Positions 6,763-14,710 of a stretch of 22,755 nucleotides of DNA are shown piece after piece. This DNA is from Sutterella sp. AM11-39. GTDB taxonomy: Bacteria; Pseudomonadota; Gammaproteobacteria; Burkholderiales; Burkholderiaceae_F. The notes under the pieces were generated by a model. The model ran no database searches and was not told the origin of the DNA. It saw nothing but the letters and a program-made list of their open reading frames with translations. The DNA lies in assembly GCF_003472385.1 (NCBI RefSeq), contig NZ_QRLV01000017.1, positions 1 to 22,755 on the forward strand. The letters run 5' to 3'. A program made the position numbers and the translations under genes. The number at the start of each line of letters is the position of its first letter. Position 1 is the stretch's first letter.

Positions 6763-9216
6763 ATGAACCGCTCGAACCTCAATGTATTGACAGCGATTCT
6801 TCTTGCCGCAGGAGCAATTTCTCCGGCTGCGCTCGGAAGCCAAATCCAGTTTTTCGCGCCTCAGCCAAACTCGACCTCATTGGTTGGGGCGAATTACGAA
6901 GGGATTCACTGGGGGGAGAAATATATCCAGGGCGACACGCTCAAAATAGTGAGCATTGAAGACGGAGAGGTCGGTATTACCGCTGAGAATAAAGACGATT
7001 TCGGTCTTGCTGCCAATTTGTGCCGACGCGATAACTGCACCGGACTCAAAGTGTCTATTGATTTAGGGCAGTCGGCCTATTCCGTTGGGATTTTGCTTGG
7101 CGAGGGCGCATCTTTGAATTTGTTTCAAGATGCAGACATAAAGGCTGACACGGCGATCCAGGGTATCGGCACCGTTTTTTTGAGCTATGGGCAGCCGTCC
7201 ACCTATGACATTGTCGGTGGTTTGGACATGAAGGAAGGGAGCATCGTCAGCGAAACAGACAACGCGTTTCACTACGTCGGCATCGGTGATTTGAGAACGT
7301 TTGATGCACAAGCCGGACATTTGGTCATCGGTGAAACGAGCGGCCAAGAGGGCGGTGAAACGTTTCTTCGTATCGGTACGCTGCAGTTGGGTGCCGGAGC
7401 AAGCGTGACGGTCGCCGGAGACAAATCCGATGATTCGAGTTTGAACCCCATCAACCGCGTGCTGATTGTTCGGTACCTTGAGGCGGTCGACAGATCACCT
7501 CAGGCGCCGGAGACGGCCAGCGATCAGAGGACTGTCAATGTAACAGGGGAAGGAACGCTAATTCTTGGTTCGAGTCTTGCGGACGGTGAGAACATCGAAG
7601 AGCTGCAAAGGACCGTTGGCCATGTACTCAACTCAAGCAAAGTCATTACCGGTTCGCTTTCGCGAGCGACGTTGATCACGAGTTCCAATCACGGAATTGT
7701 TGATGGAATTTCCGTGGTGATCGGTGAAGATGTAAGTCAGGACAAGGCTGCCGAAGAAGGCATCCACATCGGTAACGACGGCCGTTGGATCGTGGATTTC
7801 ACAAGTGAAGAGACCAAAAGCTTCGCGAGCGATCCCGTGAGCCTGGGCGTTCTCACCGGAATGGATCAGAGCCGCATCACTGCCGAGAATGATGCAGAGC
7901 TGATTCTTTACAACTGGAGAGGACAGGCATTTGACATCGGCGACTTTGATCCGAGCAACGTTCACGCTTTCGGCGGCGCTCGCATCCAGATCAAAGACAA
8001 CATCGCCACGCGTCTGTGGTGCAAGGATTTCGCAGGCCTGCAGGGCTCAGCTCTGGTGGGGCACGTGGAAGGTCTGGCCGACCGGGATAAAGAGGAAGGC
8101 ATTCTGATGCAGCGCCCGGGCTACAGCTTTATTTTCGATACGCTGCCGGAAGAAAACGTGGGGCGTGACGCATACTCCAACGTGGTTGACGGTGCAATCT
8201 TTTTGCCGGTGACGTCGGGCATTGCCACGGCGGCCGAACGCGCGGTTCACGATGCGGTCACAACGGTAATGACGCACGATCTGTCGCTTTTTGAAGGCAA
8301 GGGCCATTGGTGGGCACACGGCCAGTCCGGTCGCATTAAGGCCGGTGAAATCTTTTCCGGCGGAAGCGGCGACTTTGGGTTCGAAGCGGATGTGACGGCC
8401 GGAGCATTGGGTTACGACTTTGCCATGTTCGGCAATTGGATTACGACGGTGGCCGTGTCCTTTGCCGGGATCGACACCGACAGCAAAGGCGTGATCGAAC
8501 GCACGTCGGGTGACATGTCCGTGGCAACGGTGTCTTTGGCGGCAGCAAGACATTTCGATGACTTCACTTTGCGTTTGGGGCTGGCGTACTCCCGTGCTGC
8601 GGGCGACGCCGAACAGCGTTCCGTCGGCCATCGTCTGGACACGGATGTGGACATCGACTATTTGACAGCGGTGGCGCGCGTTACGGCAAGATCGCTTACT
8701 GAAAAGATGTTGTTTGAACCGTTTGCCCAGCTGTCCGTGACGACGGCCAAGATGCACGACGGTTCGATTTTTGACAGCGACAGAGACGGCGCAGTGGCCG
8801 GTGAAGGATTCAAGACCACTGCGGACAACCGTGTCTGGGGGACCCTGGAAGTGGGAGCCGATGCGGGTTGGCGGTTTGACGTTGCCGACCTTGTGAGCGT
8901 GAAACCGCAGTTCGGTGTTTCCATGCGTACTTCTGTCGGTCATACCGATTGGGGAATCGAAAGCCGTTTGTTTGACGGAAGCGCTTCGTCGGCGGCCTCC
9001 TACGACAGTGCGCAGCGCTTTGCCTTGCGACTGCAGGCGGGGATCGAGCTTGCGAGCAGCGGATATTCGGACTCCAAATCGTACTTCTGGAGCCGAAACC
9101 ATGAAGGCAAAACGGAGCCTTACGCCTGGACTCTGCTGTTGGCAGGCAGTTATGAACGTGCTTCGGATTGGGAGCAGTCCGGCTCGCTTTCGCTTCAGTA
9201 CCGGCAGCTTTTCTAA
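6763..9216 (+). CDS. Type V secretion autotransporter, unassigned passenger
   Basis: This is a predicted outer-membrane autotransporter of 817 residues. The N-terminus MNRSNLNVLTAILLAAGA followed by ISPAALGS is a Sec signal peptide with likely cleavage after ALG. A passenger of about 480 residues follows, rich in Gly, Asp, Ser and Thr, with alternating hydrophobic residues suited to a beta-helix. From about residue 510 (GHWWAHGQSGR) to the end is an autotransporter beta-barrel domain of about 305 residues. It ends in alternating aromatic strands with a terminal phenylalanine (SLSLQYRQLF), the usual outer-membrane insertion signal. The passenger has only three cysteines, two in a CRRDNC (CxxxxC) motif near residue 89. 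I recognise no protease, lipase or adhesin motif in it. The ATG at 6763 is chosen because GGGA lies eight bases upstream and the signal peptide begins there; a TTG at 6727 is unlikely. Confidence 0.88.
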   Translation: MNRSNLNVLTAILLAAGAISPAALGSQIQFFAPQPNSTSLVGANYEGIHWGEKYIQGDTLKIVSIEDGEVGITAENKDDFGLAANLCRRDNCTGLKVSIDLGQSAYSVGILLGEGASLNLFQDADIKADTAIQGIGTVFLSYGQPSTYDIVGGLDMKEGSIVSETDNAFHYVGIGDLRTFDAQAGHLVIGETSGQEGGETFLRIGTLQLGAGASVTVAGDKSDDSSLNPINRVLIVRYLEAVDRSPQAPETASDQRTVNVTGEGTLILGSSLADGENIEELQRTVGHVLNSSKVITGSLSRATLITSSNHGIVDGISVVIGEDVSQDKAAEEGIHIGNDGRWIVDFTSEETKSFASDPVSLGVLTGMDQSRITAENDAELILYNWRGQAFDIGDFDPSNVHAFGGARIQIKDNIATRLWCKDFAGLQGSALVGHVEGLADRDKEEGILMQRPGYSFIFDTLPEENVGRDAYSNVVDGAIFLPVTSGIATAAERAVHDAVTTVMTHDLSLFEGKGHWWAHGQSGRIKAGEIFSGGSGDFGFEADVTAGALGYDFAMFGNWITTVAVSFAGIDTDSKGVIERTSGDMSVATVSLAAARHFDDFTLRLGLAYSRAAGDAEQRSVGHRLDTDVDIDYLTAVARVTARSLTEKMLFEPFAQLSVTTAKMHDGSIFDSDRDGAVAGEGFKTTADNRVWGTLEVGADAGWRFDVADLVSVKPQFGVSMRTSVGHTDWGIESRLFDGSASSAASYDSAQRFALRLQAGIELASSGYSDSKSYFWSRNHEGKTEPYAWTLLLAGSYERASDWEQSGSLSLQYRQLF

Positions 9217-9233
9217 AGGCTGACGGAAGGCTT

Positions 9234-9270
9234 GCGCAGGCGGAAGTGCATGAGCGAGTTCTGCCTGCGC
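9234..9270 (+). repeat. Long inverted repeat after the autotransporter gene
   Basis: GCGCAGGCGGAA (9234-9245) and TTCTGCCTGCGC (9259-9270) are complementary over 12 bp with one G-T wobble, around a 13-base loop. There is no T tract, so it is not a standard intrinsic terminator. It may protect the 3' end of the mRNA or act with a termination factor. Confidence 0.55.
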
Positions 9271-9341
9271 GGTCGGCACATGCTTGCATTTGCCAAAGTG
9301 CGTCAGCCTGTGTTTGCCTGTTTCGATTGATTGCAGCATCC

Positions 9342-9368
9342 TTGACGGAATTAATGGGGCGGTAGAAT
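9342..9368 (+). promoter_or_regulatory. Probable relA promoter
   Basis: TTGACG (9342-9347) is close to the -35 consensus and TAGAAT (9363-9368) to the -10 consensus, but the spacer is only 15 bp. The site lies about 100 bases upstream of the relA start, in the only gap that can hold its promoter. Confidence 0.4.
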
Positions 9369-9471
9369 GTAACGCCTTGGCGGATATTATTTTTTGTCCG
9401 CACTTAGTTCGGAAAGACAGTTGCATGCCACCGCAGGCCGTGAGCATGCAAAACGAAAAGAAGAGAGAAAC

Positions 9472-11622
9472 ATGCAGCACAAAGAAGACATCGAGGTCAA
9501 GACCCCCGAGGCAGACGGGGAAGCGGCTCCGGTGGACTGGAAGTTGGCCCGCAGCTTGGTCGAACCGCTTTATCTGGATCAAAAGCTTTACACCGGAGAA
9601 CCCCGACTGGCCCATGCCGATGGCATGGCTGAAATTCTGAAAGGCGTCCGTAACGACGACGAATTGATCGTTGCGGCCTACCTCTTTTCCGTCACGGACT
9701 GCATCCACGATGCGGATCGTTGGATCGAAAAGACGTTCGGCAAGAACGTTTTGCAGCTTGTGCGAGATCTCGAGCAGCTGATGCACGTCAGTCAGCGCGC
9801 TCGTTCCGACAACCGCGAGAGCGGTGCTGTCTATCAATCTGAAGCACTTCGTCGCATGCTTTTGGCCATGTGCCACGATTTGCGCGTGGTGGTTTTGCGT
9901 CTGGCAAGCCGTCTGCAGACGCTGCGCTGGTTTGCGCAGTCGCGTGCACCGGGGGCAGACGAATACGGTCGTGAAACGCTGGCCTTGTATTCGCCTCTGG
10001 CCAATCGTTTGGGTATCTGGCAGATGAAGTGGGAGCTCGAGGATCTCTCTTTGCGCTTCACGGAGCCTGAAACCTACAATGAGATTTCCAAAGAGCTCGA
10101 TGAAACACGCGAGCAGCGCCTAGCCTTTATGCGCGGTTGCGTCGAGCGCATCCAGATGCTGCTGAAGGCCAACGGTATCGAAGCCGAAGTAAGCGGTCGC
10201 CCGAAGCACATCTATTCCATCTACAAAAAGATGGTCCGCAAGCATCTGCGCTTCGATCAGCTCTTTGACATTCGTGCGGTGCGCATCATTGTTGATACGG
10301 TGGAGCACTGCTACGAAGTGCTGTCGTTGGTGCACGAAAACTTCACCGTGCTTTCCAAGGAGTACGACGACTACATCGCCAATCCCAAGCCCAACGGGTA
10401 TCAGTCGCTTCATACCGTGGTGACCGATCCCAACGGACGTCCCGTGGAAATTCAGATCCGCACTCGTGCGATGCACGAATTTGCAGAACTTGGCGTGGCC
10501 GCGCACTGGCGTTACAAGGAAACCGGCAATTCCAACAAGGACAAGGGCGCTGAAGCCGAAGAGCAGCGTGTGGCCTGGTTGCGTCAGCTGCTCGATTGGA
10601 AGAGCGATGTGGCGCCCCCCGCCGAACCCGGCCTTGAGGACGATCACGTTTATGCGCTCACGCCTCAGGGGCGAGTGGTGGAACTCCAAAAGGGGGCGAC
10701 GCCGATCGACTTTGCCTATCAAGTGCATACCGAGCTTGGTCATCGTTGCCGCGGTGCGCGCATTGACGGCCAGATGGTGCCGCTCAATACGCAGATTAAG
10801 ACCGGTCAAACCGTTGAAATCGTGGCGGCAAAGACGGGCGGACCTTCGCGCGATTGGCTCAATCCCGAGCTTGGCTTTGCCGTGAGCGCGCGCACCCGCA
10901 CCAAGGTGCGTCAGTGGTTCAACGCGCAAAAGCTTGCGGAACAGACGCAGGCTGGTCGCGAACGACTCGACAAGGAACTTGCTCGTTTGGGTAAGACGGC
11001 CGTCAAGCTCGAAGAACTCGCTAAGCGCCTGGGCTACGACTCGGTTGACGATTTGTGCGTGGCGTTTGCCAAGGAAGAGTTCAGCCTCAAGGCGCTTGAA
11101 CAGGCCGTGCAGCCACAAATTGAAGAACCCGAGCCTCAACCCGAAGTGCTCGTGAGAAGCTCTCAAGCGCAAAAGAGCCACAAGTCCAATGTGCTTGTTG
11201 TCGGCATCGACAGTTTGATGACACAGCTTGCAAAGTGCTGCCATCCGGCTCCGCCCGATGAAATCATCGGCTTTATTACGCGCGGTCGAGGCGTTACGAT
11301 TCATCGCATTGACTGCCCCAACGTCAAGAACCTTGTAGCCAACGATCAGGAACGCATGATTGAAGTGGGCTGGGGCAACCAGGCCGAAGCGGTCTACCCG
11401 GTCGATATCTACATCGTGGCGCGAGACCGTCAAGGGTTGCTCAAAGATGTGAGCGAAGTGTTTATGCGGGAAAAGCAGAACATCACGGGTCTGAACACGG
11501 TCAATGTGAAGGGAGACGCGCATATGCGCATCTCGATCGAGATTCGCTCGTCGGAAGATCTTCGCCGTTCGCTCTCGCAATTGCGTGAACTCAAAGGCGT
11601 GATGAGCGTACGCCGCGCCTGA
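9472..11622 (+). CDS. relA: GTP pyrophosphokinase RelA, (p)ppGpp synthetase I
   Basis: RelA makes (p)ppGpp from ATP and GTP or GDP on ribosomes stalled with uncharged tRNA, starting the stringent response. The protein has 716 residues from the ATG at 9472. The N-terminal HD-type region (about 40-190) is degenerate: the hydrolase HDxxED motif is replaced by FSVTDCIHD, so it should lack (p)ppGpp hydrolase activity. The synthetase domain has GRPKHIYSIYKKM, EYDD at 297-300 followed by YIANPKPNGYQSLHT, and VEIQIRT. The acidic ExDD motif marks RelA rather than SpoT, which has RxKD. A TGS domain spans about 391-452, a conserved Cys-Cys motif (LAKCCHP) is at 586-592 and an ACT domain covers about 640-716. 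A TTG 26 codons upstream is rejected because the conserved protein starts later. Confidence 0.95.
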   Translation: MQHKEDIEVKTPEADGEAAPVDWKLARSLVEPLYLDQKLYTGEPRLAHADGMAEILKGVRNDDELIVAAYLFSVTDCIHDADRWIEKTFGKNVLQLVRDLEQLMHVSQRARSDNRESGAVYQSEALRRMLLAMCHDLRVVVLRLASRLQTLRWFAQSRAPGADEYGRETLALYSPLANRLGIWQMKWELEDLSLRFTEPETYNEISKELDETREQRLAFMRGCVERIQMLLKANGIEAEVSGRPKHIYSIYKKMVRKHLRFDQLFDIRAVRIIVDTVEHCYEVLSLVHENFTVLSKEYDDYIANPKPNGYQSLHTVVTDPNGRPVEIQIRTRAMHEFAELGVAAHWRYKETGNSNKDKGAEAEEQRVAWLRQLLDWKSDVAPPAEPGLEDDHVYALTPQGRVVELQKGATPIDFAYQVHTELGHRCRGARIDGQMVPLNTQIKTGQTVEIVAAKTGGPSRDWLNPELGFAVSARTRTKVRQWFNAQKLAEQTQAGRERLDKELARLGKTAVKLEELAKRLGYDSVDDLCVAFAKEEFSLKALEQAVQPQIEEPEPQPEVLVRSSQAQKSHKSNVLVVGIDSLMTQLAKCCHPAPPDEIIGFITRGRGVTIHRIDCPNVKNLVANDQERMIEVGWGNQAEAVYPVDIYIVARDRQGLLKDVSEVFMREKQNITGLNTVNVKGDAHMRISIEIRSSEDLRRSLSQLRELKGVMSVRRA

Positions 11623-11632
11623 TGTTTCCGAG

Positions 11633-11666
11633 AGCCGTCGGGATTCGTCTTGGCGGCTTTTTTTTT
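11633..11666 (+). terminator. Intrinsic terminator after relA
   Basis: AGCCGTC (11633-11639) pairs with GGCGGCT (11652-11658) with one G-T wobble, around a 12-base loop, followed by nine T residues. It begins ten bases after the relA stop. Confidence 0.85.
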
Positions 11667-11728
11667 CACTACGAGGTCAGCGAAAAAGAGAAACGAGCGT
11701 CAACTGTTGAGGATGCCGATTTTTCGCA

Positions 11729-11768
11729 TTTTCAGAAAATTTGTCTGAAAAATTGTTTTACAGTAAAA
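11729..11768. repeat. Two adjacent palindromes upstream of tRNA-Val
   Basis: TTTTCAGA (11729-11736) and TCTGAAAA (11744-11751) form a perfect inverted repeat with a 7-base centre. Just after it, TTTTACAGTAAAA (11756-11768) is a second palindrome. Both lie in a strongly AT-rich stretch 55-95 bases upstream of the tRNA-Val promoter. They could be operator sites or upstream promoter sequence; no protein can be named. Confidence 0.5.
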
Positions 11769-11822
11769 TCAATAACTTATGCGTAAACACGCAAAAAAGT
11801 TGAGAAAAATTCGAAAAAAGAC

Positions 11823-11851
11823 TTGCATTCCTGAAAAAGCACGGGTATAGT
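11823..11851 (+). promoter_or_regulatory. Promoter of tRNA-Val (and probably the thrS leader)
   Basis: TTGCAT (11823-11828) and TATAGT (11846-11851) match sigma-70 boxes with an ideal 17-bp spacer. Transcription would begin about five bases before the tRNA. The upstream DNA is AT-rich, as expected of a strong stable-RNA promoter. No terminator lies between the tRNA and the thrS leader, so the same transcript probably enters the leader. Confidence 0.75.
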
Positions 11852-11862
11852 TCGCATCTCTC

Positions 11863-11939
11863 AGGCACATAGCTCAGTTGGTTAGAGCATCACCTTGACA
11901 TGGTGGGGGTCGTTGGTTCGAGTCCAATTGTGCCTACCA
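11863..11939 (+). tRNA. tRNA-Val (GAC)
   Basis: This is a complete 77-nt cloverleaf with encoded CCA. The acceptor stem pairs AGGCACA with TGTGCCT, then A and CCA. The D-arm is AGCTCAGTTGGTTAGAGC, the anticodon loop is TTGACAT between CACC and GGTG, and the T-loop is GGTTCGAGTCC. The anticodon GAC reads the valine codons GTC and GTT. It stands directly upstream of the thrS leader, a position common in Burkholderiales. Confidence 0.97.
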
Positions 11940-11963
11940 GAATTTTTTGGAGACACCTAGCAA

Positions 11964-12011
11964 ATGTGCGCGTCTAAGATCGTACGAACGACGAAGACCT
12001 GCAAACAGTAA
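11964..12011 (+). CDS. Putative threonine-rich leader peptide of thrS
   Basis: A short frame encodes MCASKIVRTTKTCKQ (15 residues, stop TAA at 12009-12011). Three of the last eight codons are threonine (ACG at 11988, ACG at 11991, ACC at 11997). GGAG at 11949-11952 could be its ribosome binding site, though the 11-base spacing is long. The frame sits between tRNA-Val and an intrinsic terminator just ahead of thrS. That is how leader-peptide attenuators of amino acid and synthetase operons are built (thrL and pheM of E. coli are precedents). The role is inferred; a frame this short could arise by chance, but threonine enrichment in front of a threonyl-tRNA synthetase gene makes that less likely. 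Confidence 0.5.
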   Translation: MCASKIVRTTKTCKQ

Positions 12012-12041
12012 GTCTGCGGGCGCGCGAGGGTGTTGAATAGG

Positions 12042-12079
12042 AAAAGAGTGCGGCTCACAGAGTCAGCACTCTTTTTTTT
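12042..12079 (+). terminator. Intrinsic terminator / putative attenuator upstream of thrS
   Basis: AAAAGAGTGC (12042-12051) and GCACTCTTTT (12066-12075) form a perfect 10-bp stem, with an inner CTC/GAG pairing in the loop and a run of eight T residues to 12079. It lies 55 bases before the thrS start. The 3' arm can instead pair with AGGGTGTTG at 12027-12035 (partner 12064-12072, nine contiguous pairs including two G-T), an antiterminator-like alternative. That segment can in turn pair with ACACCT at 11953-11958, next to the leader ribosome binding site. Alternatively it may simply terminate the tRNA-Val transcript. Confidence 0.85.
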
Positions 12080-12134
12080 ATTTCGGCCGCGCGTGAAGCC
12101 ATTTGCGCAACGCTAAAAACGAAAGGGAATAGAA

Positions 12135-14054
12135 ATGCTTTCCATCACTTTGCCCGACGGTTCTGTTCGTCAATACGAAGGGCCGCTCTCTGTGGGCGAC
12201 ATTGCAGCATCCATCGGTGCCGGCCTTGCCAAAGCGGCTCTCGCCGGCAAGGTTGACGATAAGCTCGTCGATCTGTCTCACGTCGTTGAAACGGATGCCA
12301 ACGTTGCCATCATTACGGCAAAGGACCCCGAAGCTCTCGAGTTGATCCGCCACTCGACTTCGCACCTGATGGCTCAGGCCGTTAAAGAGCTGTATCCGAC
12401 GGCCGAGGTGACGATCGGACCGGCCATCGAAAACGGCTTCTACTACGACTTCAAGTTCGAACGCGCTTTTACGCCCGAAGATCTCGAAAAGATCGAAGCG
12501 CGCATGAAGGAACTCGTGAAGAAGGACATCCCGCTTGAGCGCTACACGCTGCCGCGCGACGAAGCCATTGATTACTTTAAGAGCATCGGCGAACACTACA
12601 AGGCTGAAATCATCAGCGAAATTCCCGCGGGCGAAATCATTTCGCTCTATCGCCAGGGTGACTTCACGGACTTGTGCCGCGGTCCTCACGTGCCAAGCAC
12701 GGGCAAGCTCAAGGTCTTCAAGCTCATGAAGGTTGCCGGTGCATACTGGCGCGGCGACAGCAAGAACGAAATGCTGCAACGCATCTACGGAACGGCCTGG
12801 GCGAAGAAGGAGGATCAGGAAGCCTATCTCACGATGCTTGCCGAAGCTGAAAAGCGCGACCATCGCCGCTTGGGCAAGGAGCTCGATCTCTTCCATCTGC
12901 AGGAAGAAGCTCCGGGCCTCATCTTCTGGCATGCCAAGGGCTGGACGCTGTGGCAGGTCGTCGAACAGTTCATGCGCCGCATCTATCGCGAAAATGGCTA
13001 CCAGGAAGTGAAGGCGCCGCAGCTGCTCGATCGTTCACTCTGGGAACGTTCAGGTCACTGGGCCAAGTATCGCAGCAACATGTTCACGACCGAATCGGAA
13101 AACCGCTACTACGCGTTGAAGCCGATGAACTGCCCGGGGCACATCCAGCTCTTTAACGCTGGTTTGCGCAGCTACCGCGATTTGCCGCTTCGCTACGGCG
13201 AATTCGGTCAGTGCCATCGCAATGAACCTTCGGGCGCTTTGCACGGTCTGATGCGCGTGCGCGGCTTTACCCAAGACGACGGTCACATTTTCTGCACGGA
13301 AGATCAGATCCTGAAGGAATGCATGGACTTCACTCGCATCGTGCGCGACGTCTATCACACCTTCGGCTTTGAGGACATTCTCTATAAGGTGGCGACCCGT
13401 CCGGAAATGCGTATCGGCGAAGATGCCGTTTGGGACAAGGCCGAAGCCGCTCTGATCGAGTCGCTCGACGTCTGCGGTCTGCCTTATGAAATCCTGCCGG
13501 GCGAAGGCGCCTTCTACGGCCCGAAGATCGAGTACCACCTCAAGGATTGTCTTGGCCGTACGTGGCAGTGCGGTACGATCCAGGTGGACTTCCAAATGCC
13601 GGGCCGCCTCGGAGCCGAATACGTTGCCGAAGACAACTCGCGCAAAGTGCCGGTGATGCTGCACCGCGCCATTCTCGGTTCGCTCGAACGCTGGATCGGC
13701 ATGTTGATCGAACACTACGCCGGCGCAATGCCTGTGTGGCTCTCGCCGGTGCAGGTCGCCGTGGCCTCCATTACCGATGCACAGTCCGAATTTGCGGCCG
13801 ATGTTGCACGAAAGATGCGCGAAGCCGGAATTCGTGTCATTGAAGATTTGCGCAGTCAAAAGATCAACTATAAAATCCGCGAACTGACTTTGCAGAAACT
13901 GCCCTACATCGCCGTTGTCGGCGACAAGGAAGCGCAGTCCGGCACGGTCAGCGTGCGTGCGCGCGGAGGCAAGAACCTCGGCGTCATGCCTATTGAGGAA
14001 TTTATTGCCCGTGTGGTGAGCGAAGATCAGTCACGCAAGAACACGGACGATTGA
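12135..14054 (+). CDS. thrS: Threonyl-tRNA synthetase
   Basis: ThrRS is a class II enzyme that charges tRNA-Thr and edits mischarged Ser-tRNA-Thr. The 639 residues cover the full architecture: a TGS domain at about 1-62, the editing domain with the HxxxH motif at His73 and His77, the catalytic core and a C-terminal anticodon-binding domain from about 535. The three zinc ligands that select threonine are Cys333 (in MNCPGH), His384 (in DDGHIF) and His510 (in MLHRAI), spaced as in E. coli. Motif 2 is seen at [27 protein letters not shown] precedes the ATG. The upstream leader with threonine codons and a terminator suggests control by attenuation. Confidence 0.97.
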   Translation: MLSITLPDGSVRQYEGPLSVGDIAASIGAGLAKAALAGKVDDKLVDLSHVVETDANVAIITAKDPEALELIRHSTSHLMAQAVKELYPTAEVTIGPAIENGFYYDFKFERAFTPEDLEKIEARMKELVKKDIPLERYTLPRDEAIDYFKSIGEHYKAEIISEIPAGEIISLYRQGDFTDLCRGPHVPSTGKLKVFKLMKVAGAYWRGDSKNEMLQRIYGTAWAKKEDQEAYLTMLAEAEKRDHRRLGKELDLFHLQEEAPGLIFWHAKGWTLWQVVEQFMRRIYRENGYQEVKAPQLLDRSLWERSGHWAKYRSNMFTTESENRYYALKPMNCPGHIQLFNAGLRSYRDLPLRYGEFGQCHRNEPSGALHGLMRVRGFTQDDGHIFCTEDQILKECMDFTRIVRDVYHTFGFEDILYKVATRPEMRIGEDAVWDKAEAALIESLDVCGLPYEILPGEGAFYGPKIEYHLKDCLGRTWQCGTIQVDFQMPGRLGAEYVAEDNSRKVPVMLHRAILGSLERWIGMLIEHYAGAMPVWLSPVQVAVASITDAQSEFAADVARKMREAGIRVIEDLRSQKINYKIRELTLQKLPYIAVVGDKEAQSGTVSVRARGGKNLGVMPIEEFIARVVSEDQSRKNTDD

Positions 14055-14069
14055 TCGACAATTGATCAG

Positions 14070-14093
14070 AACGCGCCTTAGCGAAGGCGCGTT
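14070..14093 (+). promoter_or_regulatory. Perfect hairpin between thrS and infC
   Basis: AACGCGCCTT and AAGGCGCGTT form a flawless 10-bp stem around the loop AGCG, 15 bases after the thrS stop. It is followed by GGTAAAAAAAC, not a T tract, so it is not a standard intrinsic terminator on either strand. It ends 17 bases before the infC ribosome binding site and could be an RNA processing or stability element, or part of infC control. Confidence 0.6.
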
Positions 14094-14122
14094 GGTAAAA
14101 AAACTATTTTGGGAGACGTGCC

Positions 14123-14644
14123 ATAGCACAAGATCGCAATCACCGAATCAATCGTGAGATTCGGGTACCTGAGGTTCGACTGACGGGCGTTGACGGCGCT
14201 CAGATCGGTATTGTTTCGACTGCCGAAGCGCTTCGGATGGCTGAAGACTACGACGTGGATCTCGTTGAGGTCGCGCCGAACGCCCAGCCGCCGGTTTGCC
14301 GCCTGATGGATTACGGCAAGTTCCGCTATCAGGAGCAGAAGAAAGCTCAGGAAATGAAGGCTCGTCAGAAGGTGATTCAGGTTAAGGAAGTTAAGTTCCG
14401 CCCCGCCACTGACGAAAATGATTACCAGACCAAGCTGCGCGCTCTGCGTCGCTTCTTGGCCGATGGCGACAAGGCCAAGGTCACGCTGCGTTATCGCGGC
14501 CGTGAAATGGCCCACCAGGACTTGGGGGCTCAGATCATGCATCGCATCCGCGACGAGCTCGCTGAAGAGGCCCAGATCGAACTGCAGCCTAAGCTTGAAG
14601 GGCGCCAAATGATTATGGTGCTTGCTCCCAAGCGCAAAAAATAA
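14123..14644 (+). CDS. infC: Translation initiation factor IF-3, probable AUA start
   Basis: IF-3 binds the 30S subunit, keeps it from 50S and checks the start codon and initiator tRNA. The C-terminal domain is clear ([50 protein letters not shown]). Conserved homology also continues upstream of the first ATG at 14237: [16 protein letters not shown] and [15 protein letters not shown] are classic N-domain sequence. No in-frame ATG, GTG or TTG lies between the upstream TAA at 14096 and 14237. ATA at 14123 stands seven bases after GGGAG (14111-14115) and gives a 173-residue protein beginning [12 protein letters not shown], matching betaproteobacterial IF-3. E. coli infC uses AUU and IF-3 represses its own mRNA through it; the same logic probably applies here. 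Confidence 0.93.
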   Translation: MAQDRNHRINREIRVPEVRLTGVDGAQIGIVSTAEALRMAEDYDVDLVEVAPNAQPPVCRLMDYGKFRYQEQKKAQEMKARQKVIQVKEVKFRPATDENDYQTKLRALRRFLADGDKAKVTLRYRGREMAHQDLGAQIMHRIRDELAEEAQIELQPKLEGRQMIMVLAPKRKK

Positions 14645-14648
14645 AAAT

Positions 14649-14666
14649 GCGTGTATAATCACACGC
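14649..14666 (+). promoter_or_regulatory. Small hairpin overlapping a TATAAT box after infC
   Basis: GCGTGT and ACACGC (14649-14654 and 14661-14666) form a 6-bp stem right after the infC stop. A perfect TATAAT (14654-14659) sits in it. No good -35 box lies at 16-18 bp, so promoter activity is doubtful. Confidence 0.3.
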
Positions 14667-14675
14667 TCTTAACGC

Positions 14676-14710
14676 CCTGAAGTGCAAGAAAATTGCACTT
14701 CAGGCTTTTT
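14676..14710 (+). terminator. Intrinsic terminator between infC and rpmI
   Basis: CCTGAAGTGCAA (14676-14687) and TTGCACTTCAGG (14693-14704) form a perfect 12-bp stem with a 5-base loop, followed by CTTTTT. It lies inside the infC-rpmI gap, so it should reduce read-through into the L35-L20 genes or act as an attenuator. The rpmI leader beyond it holds another short hairpin (CGGGAA with TTCCCG, about 14735-14752), which could be part of L20 feedback control. Confidence 0.85.

Noticed and set aside
9394..9471. Longer relA from a TTG start
   Set aside because: The added 26 residues are not RelA-like and overlap the likely untranslated leader. The ATG at 9472 matches the start of the conserved protein.
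14070..14093. The thrS-infC hairpin as an intrinsic terminator
   Set aside because: No T tract follows on either strand; the plus strand continues GGTAAAAAAAC.
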